The notes beneath the pieces are model-generated. The model made no database searches and was not told the origin of the DNA. It saw only the letters and a list, made by a program, of their open reading frames with translations. A DNA stretch of 64,000 nt from CAZMXI01 sp964570205 (GTDB lineage: Bacteria > Planctomycetota > Phycisphaerae > Tepidisphaerales > Tepidisphaeraceae). Positions 25,760-33,998 of the stretch are shown here, in pieces (positions within the stretch are counted from its first letter, which is position 1; every line of letters begins with the position of its first letter). The position numbers were made by a program, and so were the translations under genes. The stretch is taken from the NCBI GenBank assembly GCA_964570205.1, contig CAZMXI010000001.1, positions 1 through 64,000 of the forward strand. Reading direction: 5' to 3'.

Positions 25760-26983
25760 ATGACTCTGCCCTACCTTACCGACACCCCGGGCATCGGCGG
25801 CTCCATCAAGCAGCGCGACGATGATTTCTTCGTCCAGGAAATCCCTCTCTACGAGCCTTCCGGCCAGGGCGAACACGTCTACTGCGAGATCGAGAAGGCC
25901 GGCCAAACCACCTTCGACGCCATCAACCGCGTTGCCTCCGCCCTGGGCATCTCCTCCCGCGACATCGGTTTCGCCGGCATGAAGGATGCCCAAGCCGTCA
26001 CCCGGCAGATTCTGTCCATCCACGGCGCCGACGAGCAGGCGGTCATGGCCCTGCAACTGCCCGGCATCAAGATCCTCTGGGCCATCCGACACGGTAACAA
26101 GCTCCGGCTCGGCCATCTCAAGGCCAACCGCTTCGCCATCCGCATCCGCGGCGTTAATCCGACTGATGTGGTGCGCATTCGGCCCATCGTCGATCTGCTC
26201 GCCCGCCGCGGCGTGCCCAACTACTTCGGCGAACAGCGGTTCGGCCGGCGCGGCACCAACCATCTCCTTGGCGCTGCCCTCATCCGCGGCAATGACCAGG
26301 CCGTGCTCAATCTGCTTCTCGGGTCGCCCAGCCCCGAAGTCGATGACGCCCAGTCCCTCGGCGCCCGCAAAGCCTTTGAGCGTGGCGATTTCGAGCTCGC
26401 CATGAAGCTCTATCCGCGTCACTGCGGCATGGAGCGGCGAATCCTCCATCGCTTCATCAGGACCGGCAAGCCGATCGCCGCCGTCAAGGCCATCGACGAG
26501 AAGCTCCGACGCCTCTGGGTTTCCGCTCTGCAATCCGCGCTGTTTAACGCGGTCCTTGCCCGCCGCATCCAGACCATCGACCAGGTTTACCCCGGCGACC
26601 TGGCCATGAAGGAAGACAACGGCGCTGTTTTCCGCGTTGAGGATGCCGATACGGAGCAATCTCGCTGCCAAGCCTTTGAGATCAGCCCGACCGGCCCGCT
26701 GCTGGGTTACCGGATGACCATGCCCGAGGGCCAGCCCCTCATCATCGAACAGGAGGTCTTCGCCGCCTACGAGTTCGAGCCCGCGGATCTTCGCGTTGAG
26801 GGTCGACTCAAGGTCAAAGGAGCCCGGCGGCCATTGCGAGTCAAGCCCCAGGATCTCGACCTCACCGCTGGCGTCGATGACCACGGCCCACACATCACCG
26901 TCGCCTTCACCCTCCCCGCCGGCGCATTCGCCACCGTCTTCCTCCGCGAACTCATGAAGACCCCCGACCCGGGCGACGCCTGA
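25760..26983 (+). CDS. truD: tRNA pseudouridine(13) synthase
   Basis: 407 residues, slightly longer than E. coli TruD. The catalytic Asp is D76 in the signature FAGMKDAQAVTRQ, and the later NYFGEQRFGRRGTNHLLG segment is diagnostic of the family. The enzyme isomerises U13 of tRNA-Glu to pseudouridine. The start at 25760 fits the family N-terminus (DFFVQEIPLYEPSGQGEHVY), while an upstream ORF extension covers the neighbouring divergent gene. It is convergent with the FAS1 gene. Confidence 0.93.
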   Translation: MTLPYLTDTPGIGGSIKQRDDDFFVQEIPLYEPSGQGEHVYCEIEKAGQTTFDAINRVASALGISSRDIGFAGMKDAQAVTRQILSIHGADEQAVMALQLPGIKILWAIRHGNKLRLGHLKANRFAIRIRGVNPTDVVRIRPIVDLLARRGVPNYFGEQRFGRRGTNHLLGAALIRGNDQAVLNLLLGSPSPEVDDAQSLGARKAFERGDFELAMKLYPRHCGMERRILHRFIRTGKPIAAVKAIDEKLRRLWVSALQSALFNAVLARRIQTIDQVYPGDLAMKEDNGAVFRVEDADTEQSRCQAFEISPTGPLLGYRMTMPEGQPLIIEQEVFAAYEFEPADLRVEGRLKVKGARRPLRVKPQDLDLTAGVDDHGPHITVAFTLPAGAFATVFLRELMKTPDPGDA

Positions 26984-27000
26984 CCGTGCGCGCAGAAAAT

Positions 27001-27055
27001 CGGCGTCGGTGACGCGCTGCCGGTGGGGGTTGGCAGGCACGCCGATCCGACGCCG
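27001..27055. repeat. Nested inverted repeat between truD and FAS1 genes
   Basis: The perfect 9-bp arms CGGCGTCGG (27001-27009) and CCGACGCCG (27047-27055) enclose a second possible hairpin (CTGCC with GGCAG). It lies between two convergent genes and may act as a bidirectional terminator, but it has no T-tract on either side. Confidence 0.45.
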
Positions 27056-27081
27056 TTGGCTGCAAGGTTCGTCGGGGCAGC

Positions 27082-27618
27082 CTACGGGATCAGGACGGTG
27101 TCAATCACGTGGATCACTCCGTTGGATGTCTCAATGTCGGCCTTGGTCACCGTCGAGCCGCCGACGTGCACCTTGCCGTCCTTGGCCTTCAGCGGCAGCG
27201 ACTTGCCATTGACGGTCTTCGCCGAAGGCAGGCCGGCCACGTCCGCGGCCATCGCCTTGCCGGGCACCACGTGATACGTCAGGATCGCCGTCAGCTTCGC
27301 CTTGTTCTCCGGCTTGAGCAGCTCCTGTACTGTGCCCTCGGGCAGCTTAGCGAAAGCCTCGTCCGTCGGAGCGAAGACGGTGAACGGGCCCTTGCCCTGG
27401 AGCGTCTCGACCAGTCCGGCCGCCTTCAGGGCCGCCGCCAGAGTCTTGAAGCTGCCAGCGCTAACTGCGGTCTGCACGATGTCCTTCTTCTCTGTCGCCG
27501 TCGCATGGTTTGGGCTGCAATCAGCCAGGGCCGTGGATGGTGACGCCAGGTAAGAAACAGCACCCACCGAGCCCACTGCCAAAGCCGCCGCGACAATCCA
27601 ATTAGACTTACGGAACAT
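27082..27618 (-). CDS. Secreted fasciclin (FAS1) domain protein
   Basis: 178 residues: a signal peptide ([20 protein letters not shown]), then one FAS1 domain. The H1 and H2 conserved regions are visible ([17 protein letters not shown] and YHVVPG), with the typical ending [12 protein letters not shown]. Single-domain bacterial FAS1 proteins are exported adhesins or matrix proteins. GGAGAG lies 4 nt before the ATG at 27618. It is the second gene of a two-gene operon after DUF378 (61-nt gap), divergent from a CarH-like regulator, so light or stress control is plausible. Confidence 0.9.
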   Translation of the reverse strand: MFRKSNWIVAAALAVGSVGAVSYLASPSTALADCSPNHATATEKKDIVQTAVSAGSFKTLAAALKAAGLVETLQGKGPFTVFAPTDEAFAKLPEGTVQELLKPENKAKLTAILTYHVVPGKAMAADVAGLPSAKTVNGKSLPLKAKDGKVHVGGSTVTKADIETSNGVIHVIDTVLIP

Positions 27619-27679
27619 GATGCTCTCCTTCTTGTTCAAAAAGTGTCCGCTCTTCAGGAACCAACTCGTTTGTTACACC

Positions 27680-27892
27680 TCACGCGATCCGATGCGTCCA
27701 TCGCCTCTGCATGGCGCTCCATTGCACGATCTGGTACGCCCCGGCGATCCCGACCAGCGTGTACACGATGGAGGCGACGATCGTGTTGCCAAACAGCGCC
27801 GCCACCAGGTCCAGCCGAGCCAGGCCAAACAGGCCCCAGTTCACGGCTCCGACGATCACCAACACCGCCGCAATCACATCAATGGCTTTCAT
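27680..27892 (-). CDS. DUF378 small membrane protein
   Basis: 70 residues with two membrane helices and the DUF378 pattern: an N-terminal AIDVIAAVLVIVGAVNWGLF, then DLVAALFG and YTLVGIAGAYQI. The family is found widely in bacteria, and its function is unknown. AGGAG lies 7 nt before the ATG. It is the first gene of the DUF378-FAS1 operon and the nearest promoter target of the divergent CarH-like regulator. Confidence 0.9.
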   Translation of the reverse strand: MKAIDVIAAVLVIVGAVNWGLFGLARLDLVAALFGNTIVASIVYTLVGIAGAYQIVQWSAMQRRWTHRIA

Positions 27893-27912
27893 GGAAGCTC
27901 TCCTGTAAAAAG

Positions 27913-27939
27913 TTCAAAACATTCAAATCAGTCAAATCT
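27913..27939. repeat. Three 9-bp direct repeats, candidate operator
   Basis: TTCAAAACA, TTCAAATCA and GTCAAATCT follow one another without spacers (27913-27939). On the minus strand they cover roughly +1 to +27 relative to the predicted start of the DUF378 transcript, a classical repressor position. CarH-type tetramers are known to bind head-to-tail direct repeats, although their known period is longer. Confidence 0.5.
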
Positions 27940-27945
27940 GCCATT

Positions 27946-27973
27946 ACTCTACACCGATGACAATAAAAGTCAA
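27946..27973 (-). promoter_or_regulatory. Promoter of DUF378-FAS1 operon
   Basis: On the minus strand, TTGACT (27973-27968) and TAGAGT (27951-27946) are separated by 16 nt. The predicted start is about 27939, directly at the edge of the 9-bp repeats. Confidence 0.5.
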
Positions 27974-28098
27974 ACTAAAATCATCCTATTTCCTGCGATT
28001 TTCCCCAAATAGATGTTTCATATGCATTTATGCCGAACGATTTGTGGACGATAGAGGTATGGAAGGAATATGATTCATTCAAAGCAGCCAAAACGACC

Positions 28099-28965
28099 AT
28101 GAAAGCATTTGTCACGAACAAGGAACTGGCCGACGCGTTGGGCGTCAGCGAGTCATCGATGCGGCGGTGGACCAACACCGGTGTCATCAAGACATCGCGC
28201 ACGGTTGGTGGCCACCGCCGCATTCCCATTGCGGAGGCCGTCCGTTTCGTGCGCGATTCCAGGCTGCCACTGGCCCGGCCGGATCTGCTGGGTCTGCCTG
28301 ACCTGCCCGGCCCCGCCGCCCAGGAGAACCCCGGCCAGCATCTCTTTGAGGCCCTCGTCAGCGGCCATGAGGCCCAGGCGCGAAGCCAGGTTGTCTCGCT
28401 GTATCTCAGCGGGACCGGGGTTCCCGCCATTTGCGATGGACCGATCCGCTATGCCATGCATCAGCTTGGCGAGTTGTGGCGCCACGATGAGCGGGGCATT
28501 CTCACGGAGCACCGCGGGACCGACATCTGCGTGCGCCTGCTCGCCGAACTGCGGCAACTGCTGCCTGCGCCTGGGGTCGATGCCCCCGTTGCGGTGGGCG
28601 GAGCGCCGGATGCGGACCCGTACATCGTGCCATCCCTGATGGCGGCCATGGTGCTGGCAGACGCAGGATTCCGTGATATGAACTACAGCGCCAATACGCC
28701 GGTCGCCCTGTTGTCATCCGCCGCGCGGGAGCACCACCCTGCCCTGGTCTGGCTGTCGATCAGCGCTGTCGAGGACAAAGCCAGCCTGGTTCGCGACATT
28801 GACGCCCTGGCGGGCGAATTGGGCAACCTGAACATTCCCCTGGTCATCGGCGGCCGGGCCGCCGGCGACTTGACGCTGCCCACCGCCGTCCACCACGTTC
28901 AATCCATGGCGGAACTCGCGGCCTTTGCCCGCGGCCTCAGGACTGTGAAGCTTCCAGCCCCCTGA
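28099..28965 (+). CDS. CarH/LitR-like MerR regulator with degenerate cobalamin site
   Basis: 288 residues. A MerR helix-turn-helix (TNKELADALGVSESSMRRWT, TVGGHRRI) is followed by a four-helix bundle with W127-x9-E137-H138 (the Wx9EH motif that covers adenosylcobalamin in CarH light sensors). A B12-binding-like Rossmann domain with a C-terminal VIGG comes last. The lower-ligand motif DxHxxG reads D-P-Y-I-V-P here, so the His is replaced by Tyr. It may sense light or cobalamin in an altered way, or have lost B12. It is divergent from DUF378-FAS1 and its 3' end overlaps the photolyase gene by 29 bp. The ATG at 28099 is preferred; an extension to 28030 is possible. Confidence 0.75.
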   Translation: MKAFVTNKELADALGVSESSMRRWTNTGVIKTSRTVGGHRRIPIAEAVRFVRDSRLPLARPDLLGLPDLPGPAAQENPGQHLFEALVSGHEAQARSQVVSLYLSGTGVPAICDGPIRYAMHQLGELWRHDERGILTEHRGTDICVRLLAELRQLLPAPGVDAPVAVGGAPDADPYIVPSLMAAMVLADAGFRDMNYSANTPVALLSSAAREHHPALVWLSISAVEDKASLVRDIDALAGELGNLNIPLVIGGRAAGDLTLPTAVHHVQSMAELAAFARGLRTVKLPAP

Positions 28966-30304
28966 CCCAATCCACATAGGCCGCCATATCGAACTTGCGT
29001 TCCAAACCGGCCGCGTTCATGTAGCGAATCGTCCCGAAGATCGACCGCCGCGTCCATGGGCGATCATGCAGGCCGCAAATCCAGCCCACATTGGCGTACG
29101 ATGCCGGGTCGCGCCCGCAAAGAAAGTACCTGTTGTTCAGATAGAGCGTGTCGTCGAAAGCCTCGCGCGGCGTCTGCTTCCATTCCAGGATCTTCTTGCC
29201 CCAGTACATCCGCATCGAGTTGTGCATGAAGCCGGTCAGTACCATCTCCCTCTGAGCGGCGTTCCAGTAGACATCGTGAGTCCGCGACGCCTCAAGTTGC
29301 TGCCGGGAATAGCGGTGTCGCCTGGGGTCTCTGGCGTGCAACTGGAGCGTTGCCCGGGCCCATGACGGAAGCCCGTCGTAACGGTCGTAGTCGGGATTGT
29401 GGTGCACGAAGTTGATGGCCAGTTCGCGGCGGACGATCAGTTCTTCCAGAAATGCATCCCGATCGGCCCCCGGGGCCTCGGCAGCGCTGACCCCGAGCGC
29501 GATCTCCAGCGGCGAGATATGGCCGAAGTGCAGATATGGGCTCAGCCGCGAAGTTGCCTGGATCGATGGCTCGGCACGCTGCTGCGCATACCCGGCAAGG
29601 TTGTTCGCGATGAAGTGCCGGAGCGACTTGGCCGCAGCCTTGCTGCCGCCCCGGAAGACCACCGAGCGAGATACCGAACGGTCCATATCCATGTCCGCAA
29701 GCACGATCTCAGTTTGCCTCGGATCGACATCGCTTTCCGCCCGGTGCTTTGCATTTCGCCGCACAGGCGTTGCGCGCAAGGCATGCAGATATTCGGCGAG
29801 GAGCCTGTGGATTCTAGGCCGGATGGTCCGCGCGGCGAACTCCTGCTTGTCTGAGACCTCGTCCGTCGGGACGACCACATCCGTCTCGACCTGCATCACC
29901 CGGCATCTGGCCATATCAGCCACGTGGTCGCGCCATCGCTTCTGGTGCCTGAGGTATCCCCGGTCGCACACGACCATAGCGGCATGCCGCGACAGGTCGA
30001 CCGCCACCTCCGGCGGATTGCCCAGTCGGACGATGAACTCGATGCCCCGCCGCTTCAGGTCGTCGGCCACGTCGCGCAACCCCTCCAGCATGAACGCGTA
30101 GTGCCGCAGGTTGGCCTCCGGGTATGAACTCGTTAACCCGAACGCCACCGCCGCCGGCAGATCGAGCACATTGGCCTGCTGAATGGCATATTCCAGGGCG
30201 TGGTTCCATCGCGCACGCTGCGATGCCTGCATCCAGTACAGGACATACCTGCCATCTTCGATCGGGCGATCGTTCAGTTGCAGTATTCGCGCTGCCTCGA
30301 TCAT
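28937..30304 (-). CDS. phr: Class II CPD photolyase
   Basis: 455 residues, typical for class II deoxyribodipyrimidine photolyases, which split cyclobutane pyrimidine dimers with FADH- and blue light. Class II signatures are clear: YVLYWMQASQRARWNHALEY near the N-terminus, PYLHFGHISP in the middle, then HDVYWNAAQREMV and HNSMRMYWGKKILEW at the FAD site. The ATG at 30304 follows TAGAAT by 7 nt with no Shine-Dalgarno sequence. It is convergent with the CarH-like regulator. The pairing of a photolyase with a CarH-type regulator suggests a UV/light response. Confidence 0.93.
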   Translation of the reverse strand: MIEAARILQLNDRPIEDGRYVLYWMQASQRARWNHALEYAIQQANVLDLPAAVAFGLTSSYPEANLRHYAFMLEGLRDVADDLKRRGIEFIVRLGNPPEVAVDLSRHAAMVVCDRGYLRHQKRWRDHVADMARCRVMQVETDVVVPTDEVSDKQEFAARTIRPRIHRLLAEYLHALRATPVRRNAKHRAESDVDPRQTEIVLADMDMDRSVSRSVVFRGGSKAAAKSLRHFIANNLAGYAQQRAEPSIQATSRLSPYLHFGHISPLEIALGVSAAEAPGADRDAFLEELIVRRELAINFVHHNPDYDRYDGLPSWARATLQLHARDPRRHRYSRQQLEASRTHDVYWNAAQREMVLTGFMHNSMRMYWGKKILEWKQTPREAFDDTLYLNNRYFLCGRDPASYANVGWICGLHDRPWTRRSIFGTIRYMNAAGLERKFDMAAYVDWVRGLEASQS

Positions 30305-30311
30305 ACGCTGG

Positions 30312-30317
30312 ATTCTA
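30312..30317 (-). promoter_or_regulatory. -10-like box of photolyase gene
   Basis: TAGAAT on the minus strand ends 7 nt before the ATG. It supports the chosen start and a leaderless transcript; the -35 is weak, which would fit activator or alternative-sigma control. Confidence 0.4.
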
Positions 30318-30396
30318 CCCTGCACGCTGGCGGGCCGCCCGCTTGGCTGGTACAAACAGGGTCGTTCGTGATTCCATTTCGATCAAGGAGCGAGAC

Positions 30397-31689
30397 ATGT
30401 CCAGCAGGCACACCCGGCGAGGGTTTCTCAAGGCATCGGCGGCAGCAGCAACAGCGGCGTCATCAATAGGCCGCACCGCGCACGCGGCCGGCAACGACAC
30501 CCTCAAGATCGGCATGGTGGGCTGCGGCGGGCGGTGCTCCGGCGCGGCAATGGATGCAATGAACGCCGACCCGGGCACGAAGCTGGTCGCGATGTGCGAT
30601 CTGTTCATGAACCGCGTCGATGAGAAGCGCAAAAGCCTCAAGGGCCAGAAGTCGAACCAAGTGGATGTTCCGGATGATCGCCGCTACACCGGGTTGGACG
30701 GCTACAAGAAGGTCATCGAGCAAGTCGACGTCGTCCTGATCGCCTGCGCCGCCAAGTTCCACCCGATGTACCTCAAGGCCGCCGTCGAGGCGGGCAAGCA
30801 CGTCTTCGTAGAGAAGCCGCACGGCATCGATCCCCCGGGCATTCGCGTCGTCAGGGAGGCCTGCGAACTGGCAAAGGCGAAGAAGCTCAGCGTGCTGTCG
30901 GGCCTGCACCGCCGGTGGGATCCCGGCCTGCAGGAGTGCATCAAGCGCATTCTCGACGGGGCGATCGGCGAGATCGTCGCCATCGAGGAGAACTTCATCC
31001 GCCCGCCCTACGGCACGCTCTTTCGCGCTCCGGGCCTTTCCGAACTGCACTACCAGTACAGCAATCAGTACCGATTCGGCTGGCTGTGCGGCGACGATGT
31101 CACTCAGTCGCTCGTCCACAACCTTGACACCGCCACCTGGGCGATGAAGGAAGTCGCCCCAACGCGGTGCCACGGGCTGGCCGGCCGATCCAGCACGTTC
31201 GACCAGCCCTACATCTACGGCGATGTGTTCGACCACCATTCGGTCGTATACCACTACGCCAATGGCGTGCGGATGTATGCCCTGTGCAGGACGACGCCTA
31301 ATTGCTACAACGAATCCTCCAGCATCATCATGGGCAGCAAGGGCACCGCGTATCCGCAGAACTACCGCATCGACGGCGAGAACAAGTGGCGTTACACCGG
31401 ACCGGGCGGGAATCCGTACCTGCTCGAGCACGTCAACTTCTTCAAGGCCATCCGGGCGGACACACCCATCAACAGCGGGTACCACATGGCCAGCAGCACC
31501 CTCATCGGCATCATGGGGCAGATGTCCTGTTACAGCGGGCAGGAGGTCAAGTGGGAGCAGGCCCTCAAGAGCGACTGGTCGTTCCCGGTCAGGCCCGAGG
31601 CGTGCGCGTGGGATATGGAGCCGCCGGTGAAGCCGGACGAAAAGGGCATCTATCCGGTGCCGATTCCCGGCAAATACAAGGTCGTTTGA
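30397..31689 (+). CDS. Tat-exported Gfo/Idh/MocA family oxidoreductase
   Basis: 430 residues with a twin-arginine signal (SRHTRRGFLKASAAAATAAS), Rossmann motif (KIGMVGCGGRCSGAAMDA, VAMCDLF) and EKP catalytic motif (VFVEKPHGID). This is the third exported member of the family in the window. It differs from the others in the substrate domain (LHRRWDPGLQECIKRILDG, CGDDVTQSLVHNLD, with His of the active site). AAGGAG lies 6 nt before the ATG. It is divergent from photolyase with a 92-bp gap. The substrate is unknown, probably a sugar or glycoside. Confidence 0.88.
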   Translation: MSSRHTRRGFLKASAAAATAASSIGRTAHAAGNDTLKIGMVGCGGRCSGAAMDAMNADPGTKLVAMCDLFMNRVDEKRKSLKGQKSNQVDVPDDRRYTGLDGYKKVIEQVDVVLIACAAKFHPMYLKAAVEAGKHVFVEKPHGIDPPGIRVVREACELAKAKKLSVLSGLHRRWDPGLQECIKRILDGAIGEIVAIEENFIRPPYGTLFRAPGLSELHYQYSNQYRFGWLCGDDVTQSLVHNLDTATWAMKEVAPTRCHGLAGRSSTFDQPYIYGDVFDHHSVVYHYANGVRMYALCRTTPNCYNESSSIIMGSKGTAYPQNYRIDGENKWRYTGPGGNPYLLEHVNFFKAIRADTPINSGYHMASSTLIGIMGQMSCYSGQEVKWEQALKSDWSFPVRPEACAWDMEPPVKPDEKGIYPVPIPGKYKVV

Positions 31690-31733
31690 TCCAGATTCTC
31701 ATCGCCTTTCAACCATGTTCGCCCCGCGCTGCT

Positions 31734-31761
31734 TTGCAGCGGCGCAGGGCGTCTTTACCAT
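31734..31761 (+). promoter_or_regulatory. Promoter of LOG-family gene (leaderless type)
   Basis: TTGCAG (31734-31739), a 16-nt spacer and TACCAT (31756-31761), with the ATG 6 nt later. Confidence 0.45.
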
Positions 31762-31767
31762 ACGGAA

Positions 31768-32370
31768 ATGTCAGAGATTCACGCCGTAACTGTGTACTGC
31801 TCGTCCAGCCGTAAGGTCGATCGTACATATCTCCAGGCGGCGTCAGAACTTGGGCAGGCAATCGCGCAGACTGGATGGAAGCTGGTTTACGGAGGCAACC
31901 ATATAGGTTGCATGGCCGCCCTGGCCGATGGGGCTCGCGACGGCGGTGCCAAGGTGATCGGCGTGACCCCGCAAATTCTGGTTGACAAAGGACTTGCCGA
32001 CATCCACTGCGACGAGTTGATTGTAACGCCGGACCTGCGCCAGCGCAAAGCGATCATGGAGCAGCGCGGCGATGCGTTCATCGCATGTCCTGGCGGTATT
32101 GGCACATGGGAAGAGATATTTGAGATTCTCGTTGGCCGGAGCCTTGGCTGCCACTGCAAACCCATCGTGCTCATGAATGTCAACGACTTCTACGGGCCGA
32201 TGCTTCAGATGATGCAACAGGGTTTGGAACAACGGTTTATCCGTGAGGGAACCGAGCGGCTGTGGCACATTGCCCGCGGTGCTACTGATGCCATCAATTA
32301 CCTGAAGTCTCACGCCGTCGCGCAGCCACCGGCGCCGAGCGGGCAGGCGGCCAACCCGGCCATGGAGTAG
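31768..32370 (+). CDS. LOG-family nucleoside 5'-monophosphate phosphoribohydrolase
   Basis: 200 residues with the Rossmann-like lysine-decarboxylase-related LOG fold. The signature PGGIGTWEE (PGGxGTxxE) is complete, and an upstream Arg in DLRQRKAIME is also conserved. Family members (TIGR00730) release the base from cytokinin or other nucleotide monophosphates; the old label lysine decarboxylase is wrong. The start lies 6 nt after a TACCAT box. It lies 46 nt before the TonB-like gene and may be cotranscribed with it, but no functional link is obvious. Confidence 0.88.
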   Translation: MSEIHAVTVYCSSSRKVDRTYLQAASELGQAIAQTGWKLVYGGNHIGCMAALADGARDGGAKVIGVTPQILVDKGLADIHCDELIVTPDLRQRKAIMEQRGDAFIACPGGIGTWEEIFEILVGRSLGCHCKPIVLMNVNDFYGPMLQMMQQGLEQRFIREGTERLWHIARGATDAINYLKSHAVAQPPAPSGQAANPAME

Positions 32371-32416
32371 AATGCTCCGGCCGCCCGTCCTCGCAGGACC
32401 GAGGGACGGCATAGCG

Positions 32417-33734
32417 ATGCGCAACAGGGATGTATCCAGCCTGACCGGACTGTGTGGAGCGGTTCTGCTCCACCTCGCATTTGCGCTGGGCATGACCTGG
32501 GACCACTGCGCACAGAAAGACCGCTGGCTTAAACATGTTGAGCCCCTGTGGCGGCCAAGACCGCCGTCGATGTTCGTGGTGCGGCCAATTCCTCGATTTC
32601 AACCGGAGCAAGTCGAGCCGTCAAAGCCGCCCATGCCACCGAAACCTGAGACACCCAAGCCGCAGATTGCGCTCAACGATGAGTTGATCAAACGCTGGTT
32701 CCGCATGGGCGATGCCGCTGGCAGAGGCACCGCCACCCACGCTTCGTCCGGCGAACAGCCGGTCGAGGGCAGGCAGTCTATGCATGACCAGCCTTGGATC
32801 AGCCGTGACCCAAACGGACCCGCACGGCGGTATCCCAATGAACCTTCGAAGTCGCTGGCGCCGGAGGGAACCGGCGGCAGTGCTGGTGTCCACGCCGCGC
32901 AGGCGGGGCCCCCTGCGAAAACCGCGCGTGCCGGCGCGAAAACGCAGCAGCAGGCGACCCGTATTCCGCCTCCGCCCGCTCAGCCGACCACAGCAGCCCC
33001 CCCGCCGCCAGCGGCGGTGGTCCGCGCCAATACAACGAACCCAATGCCGATTGCATCCGCCACACAGAAGCCGACCGGACAGTCCCAGCCCGCCAGCCGG
33101 CCAACTCGAGTGGCTTTCGCCAGCAGCCGCCCGGCCGAAGTGCCATCGCCAGCAGCTCGGCCGAGCACGACGCCACCCGAGAACGCCGCGACCGCTGCCG
33201 CAATCAGCGCGGNNNNNNNNNNCACGCCCTTGAGCCCGCGCACGGCCTCTGCCGGGGTCGTCAGGGGCACCAGGGCAGGCCGCAGGGGCGCAAGCCCGTG
33301 CCCGAGCCCGGTCAGCAGGCCATAGCCTGTGCCGGCCCTGGCCTCCAGGCCCGCCCGGCCGCCCGAATCAACCTGCCGATCCCGCCCCGGAGACTGATTC
33401 GGAAGTGGACGCCTTCACCACCGTCGGCAGCGCCCGGATGAAGGCGGGCAAGATGGATGTGCGGCTGGGGCGGAAATTCAAGACGGTGCGGCCAAGGCTG
33501 ACCTTGAAGGGGGAACTGGATGTCATGTCGCTGGTCAACCCGTCGGTGAAACTGGCCATCCACGTGGATGAAACGGGCAAAGTAACGGATGTGAAAGTGA
33601 TTCACTCCAGCGGCAGCCAGGAGATCGACCTGCCGGTCATGTTGGCGATCTACAAGTGGTGGATTGAACCCAGAACAAACAAGGCTGGCGTGCCCCGGCC
33701 AGACATGATTCTGTTCACGATCAGCTTCAAGTAG
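32417..33734 (+). CDS. TonB-like energy-transducing protein, broken by assembly gap
   Basis: The N-terminal part has a short cytoplasmic tail, one membrane helix (LTGLCGAVLLHLAFALGMTW) and a long Pro/Ala-rich periplasmic region. After the N run the frame changes. The C-terminal 110 residues form a TonB-C-like domain (VNPSVKLAIHVDETGKVTDV, then AIYKWWIEPRT), preceded in its own frame by a collagen-like PPGPPGRPNQPADPAPETD linker with no stop. This is best read as one gene whose true sequence across the gap is missing, not as a natural frameshift. TonB couples the proton gradient to outer-membrane uptake, which fits a planctomycete that degrades polysaccharides. Confidence 0.72.
33213..33222. 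other. Assembly gap (10 N) inside TonB-like gene
   Basis: Ten ambiguous bases of unknown true length in the Pro/Ala-rich linker. The low-complexity GC-rich repeats on both sides explain why assembly failed here. Confidence 0.95.
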
Positions 33735-33998
33735 AAGCGGTTGACCTGATTCCTCATGGGCACATGACTCACGACCGTCGCTCTGCCAGACCGTTCTTGA
33801 TTGAGGCCCTCCTGCCAGAGCGGCAGGCCGCGTGCCGGAACGCCTCGAACAGCGTCTTCTTCCATCCATGGGGGCTTGGCGGATGGCGTTCTCCGAATCT
33901 CCGGCAGTCCGCCCGGCTCCGCCAATGTAGCCAATGGCGACAAAACCATTCACTGCAAAGCAGGTGAGGGCAGCGCTCAGGTCCGAGATATCGAGTTG

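Noticed and set aside
28030..28098. 23-residue N-terminal extension of the CarH-like regulator
   Set aside because: It is AT-rich, lacks a Shine-Dalgarno sequence and precedes the normal MerR start; kept only as an alternative.
33735..33998. Frames in the region between the TonB-like gene and the methyltransferase
   Set aside because: No domain, signal peptide or ribosome binding site supports them; I see no gene there.
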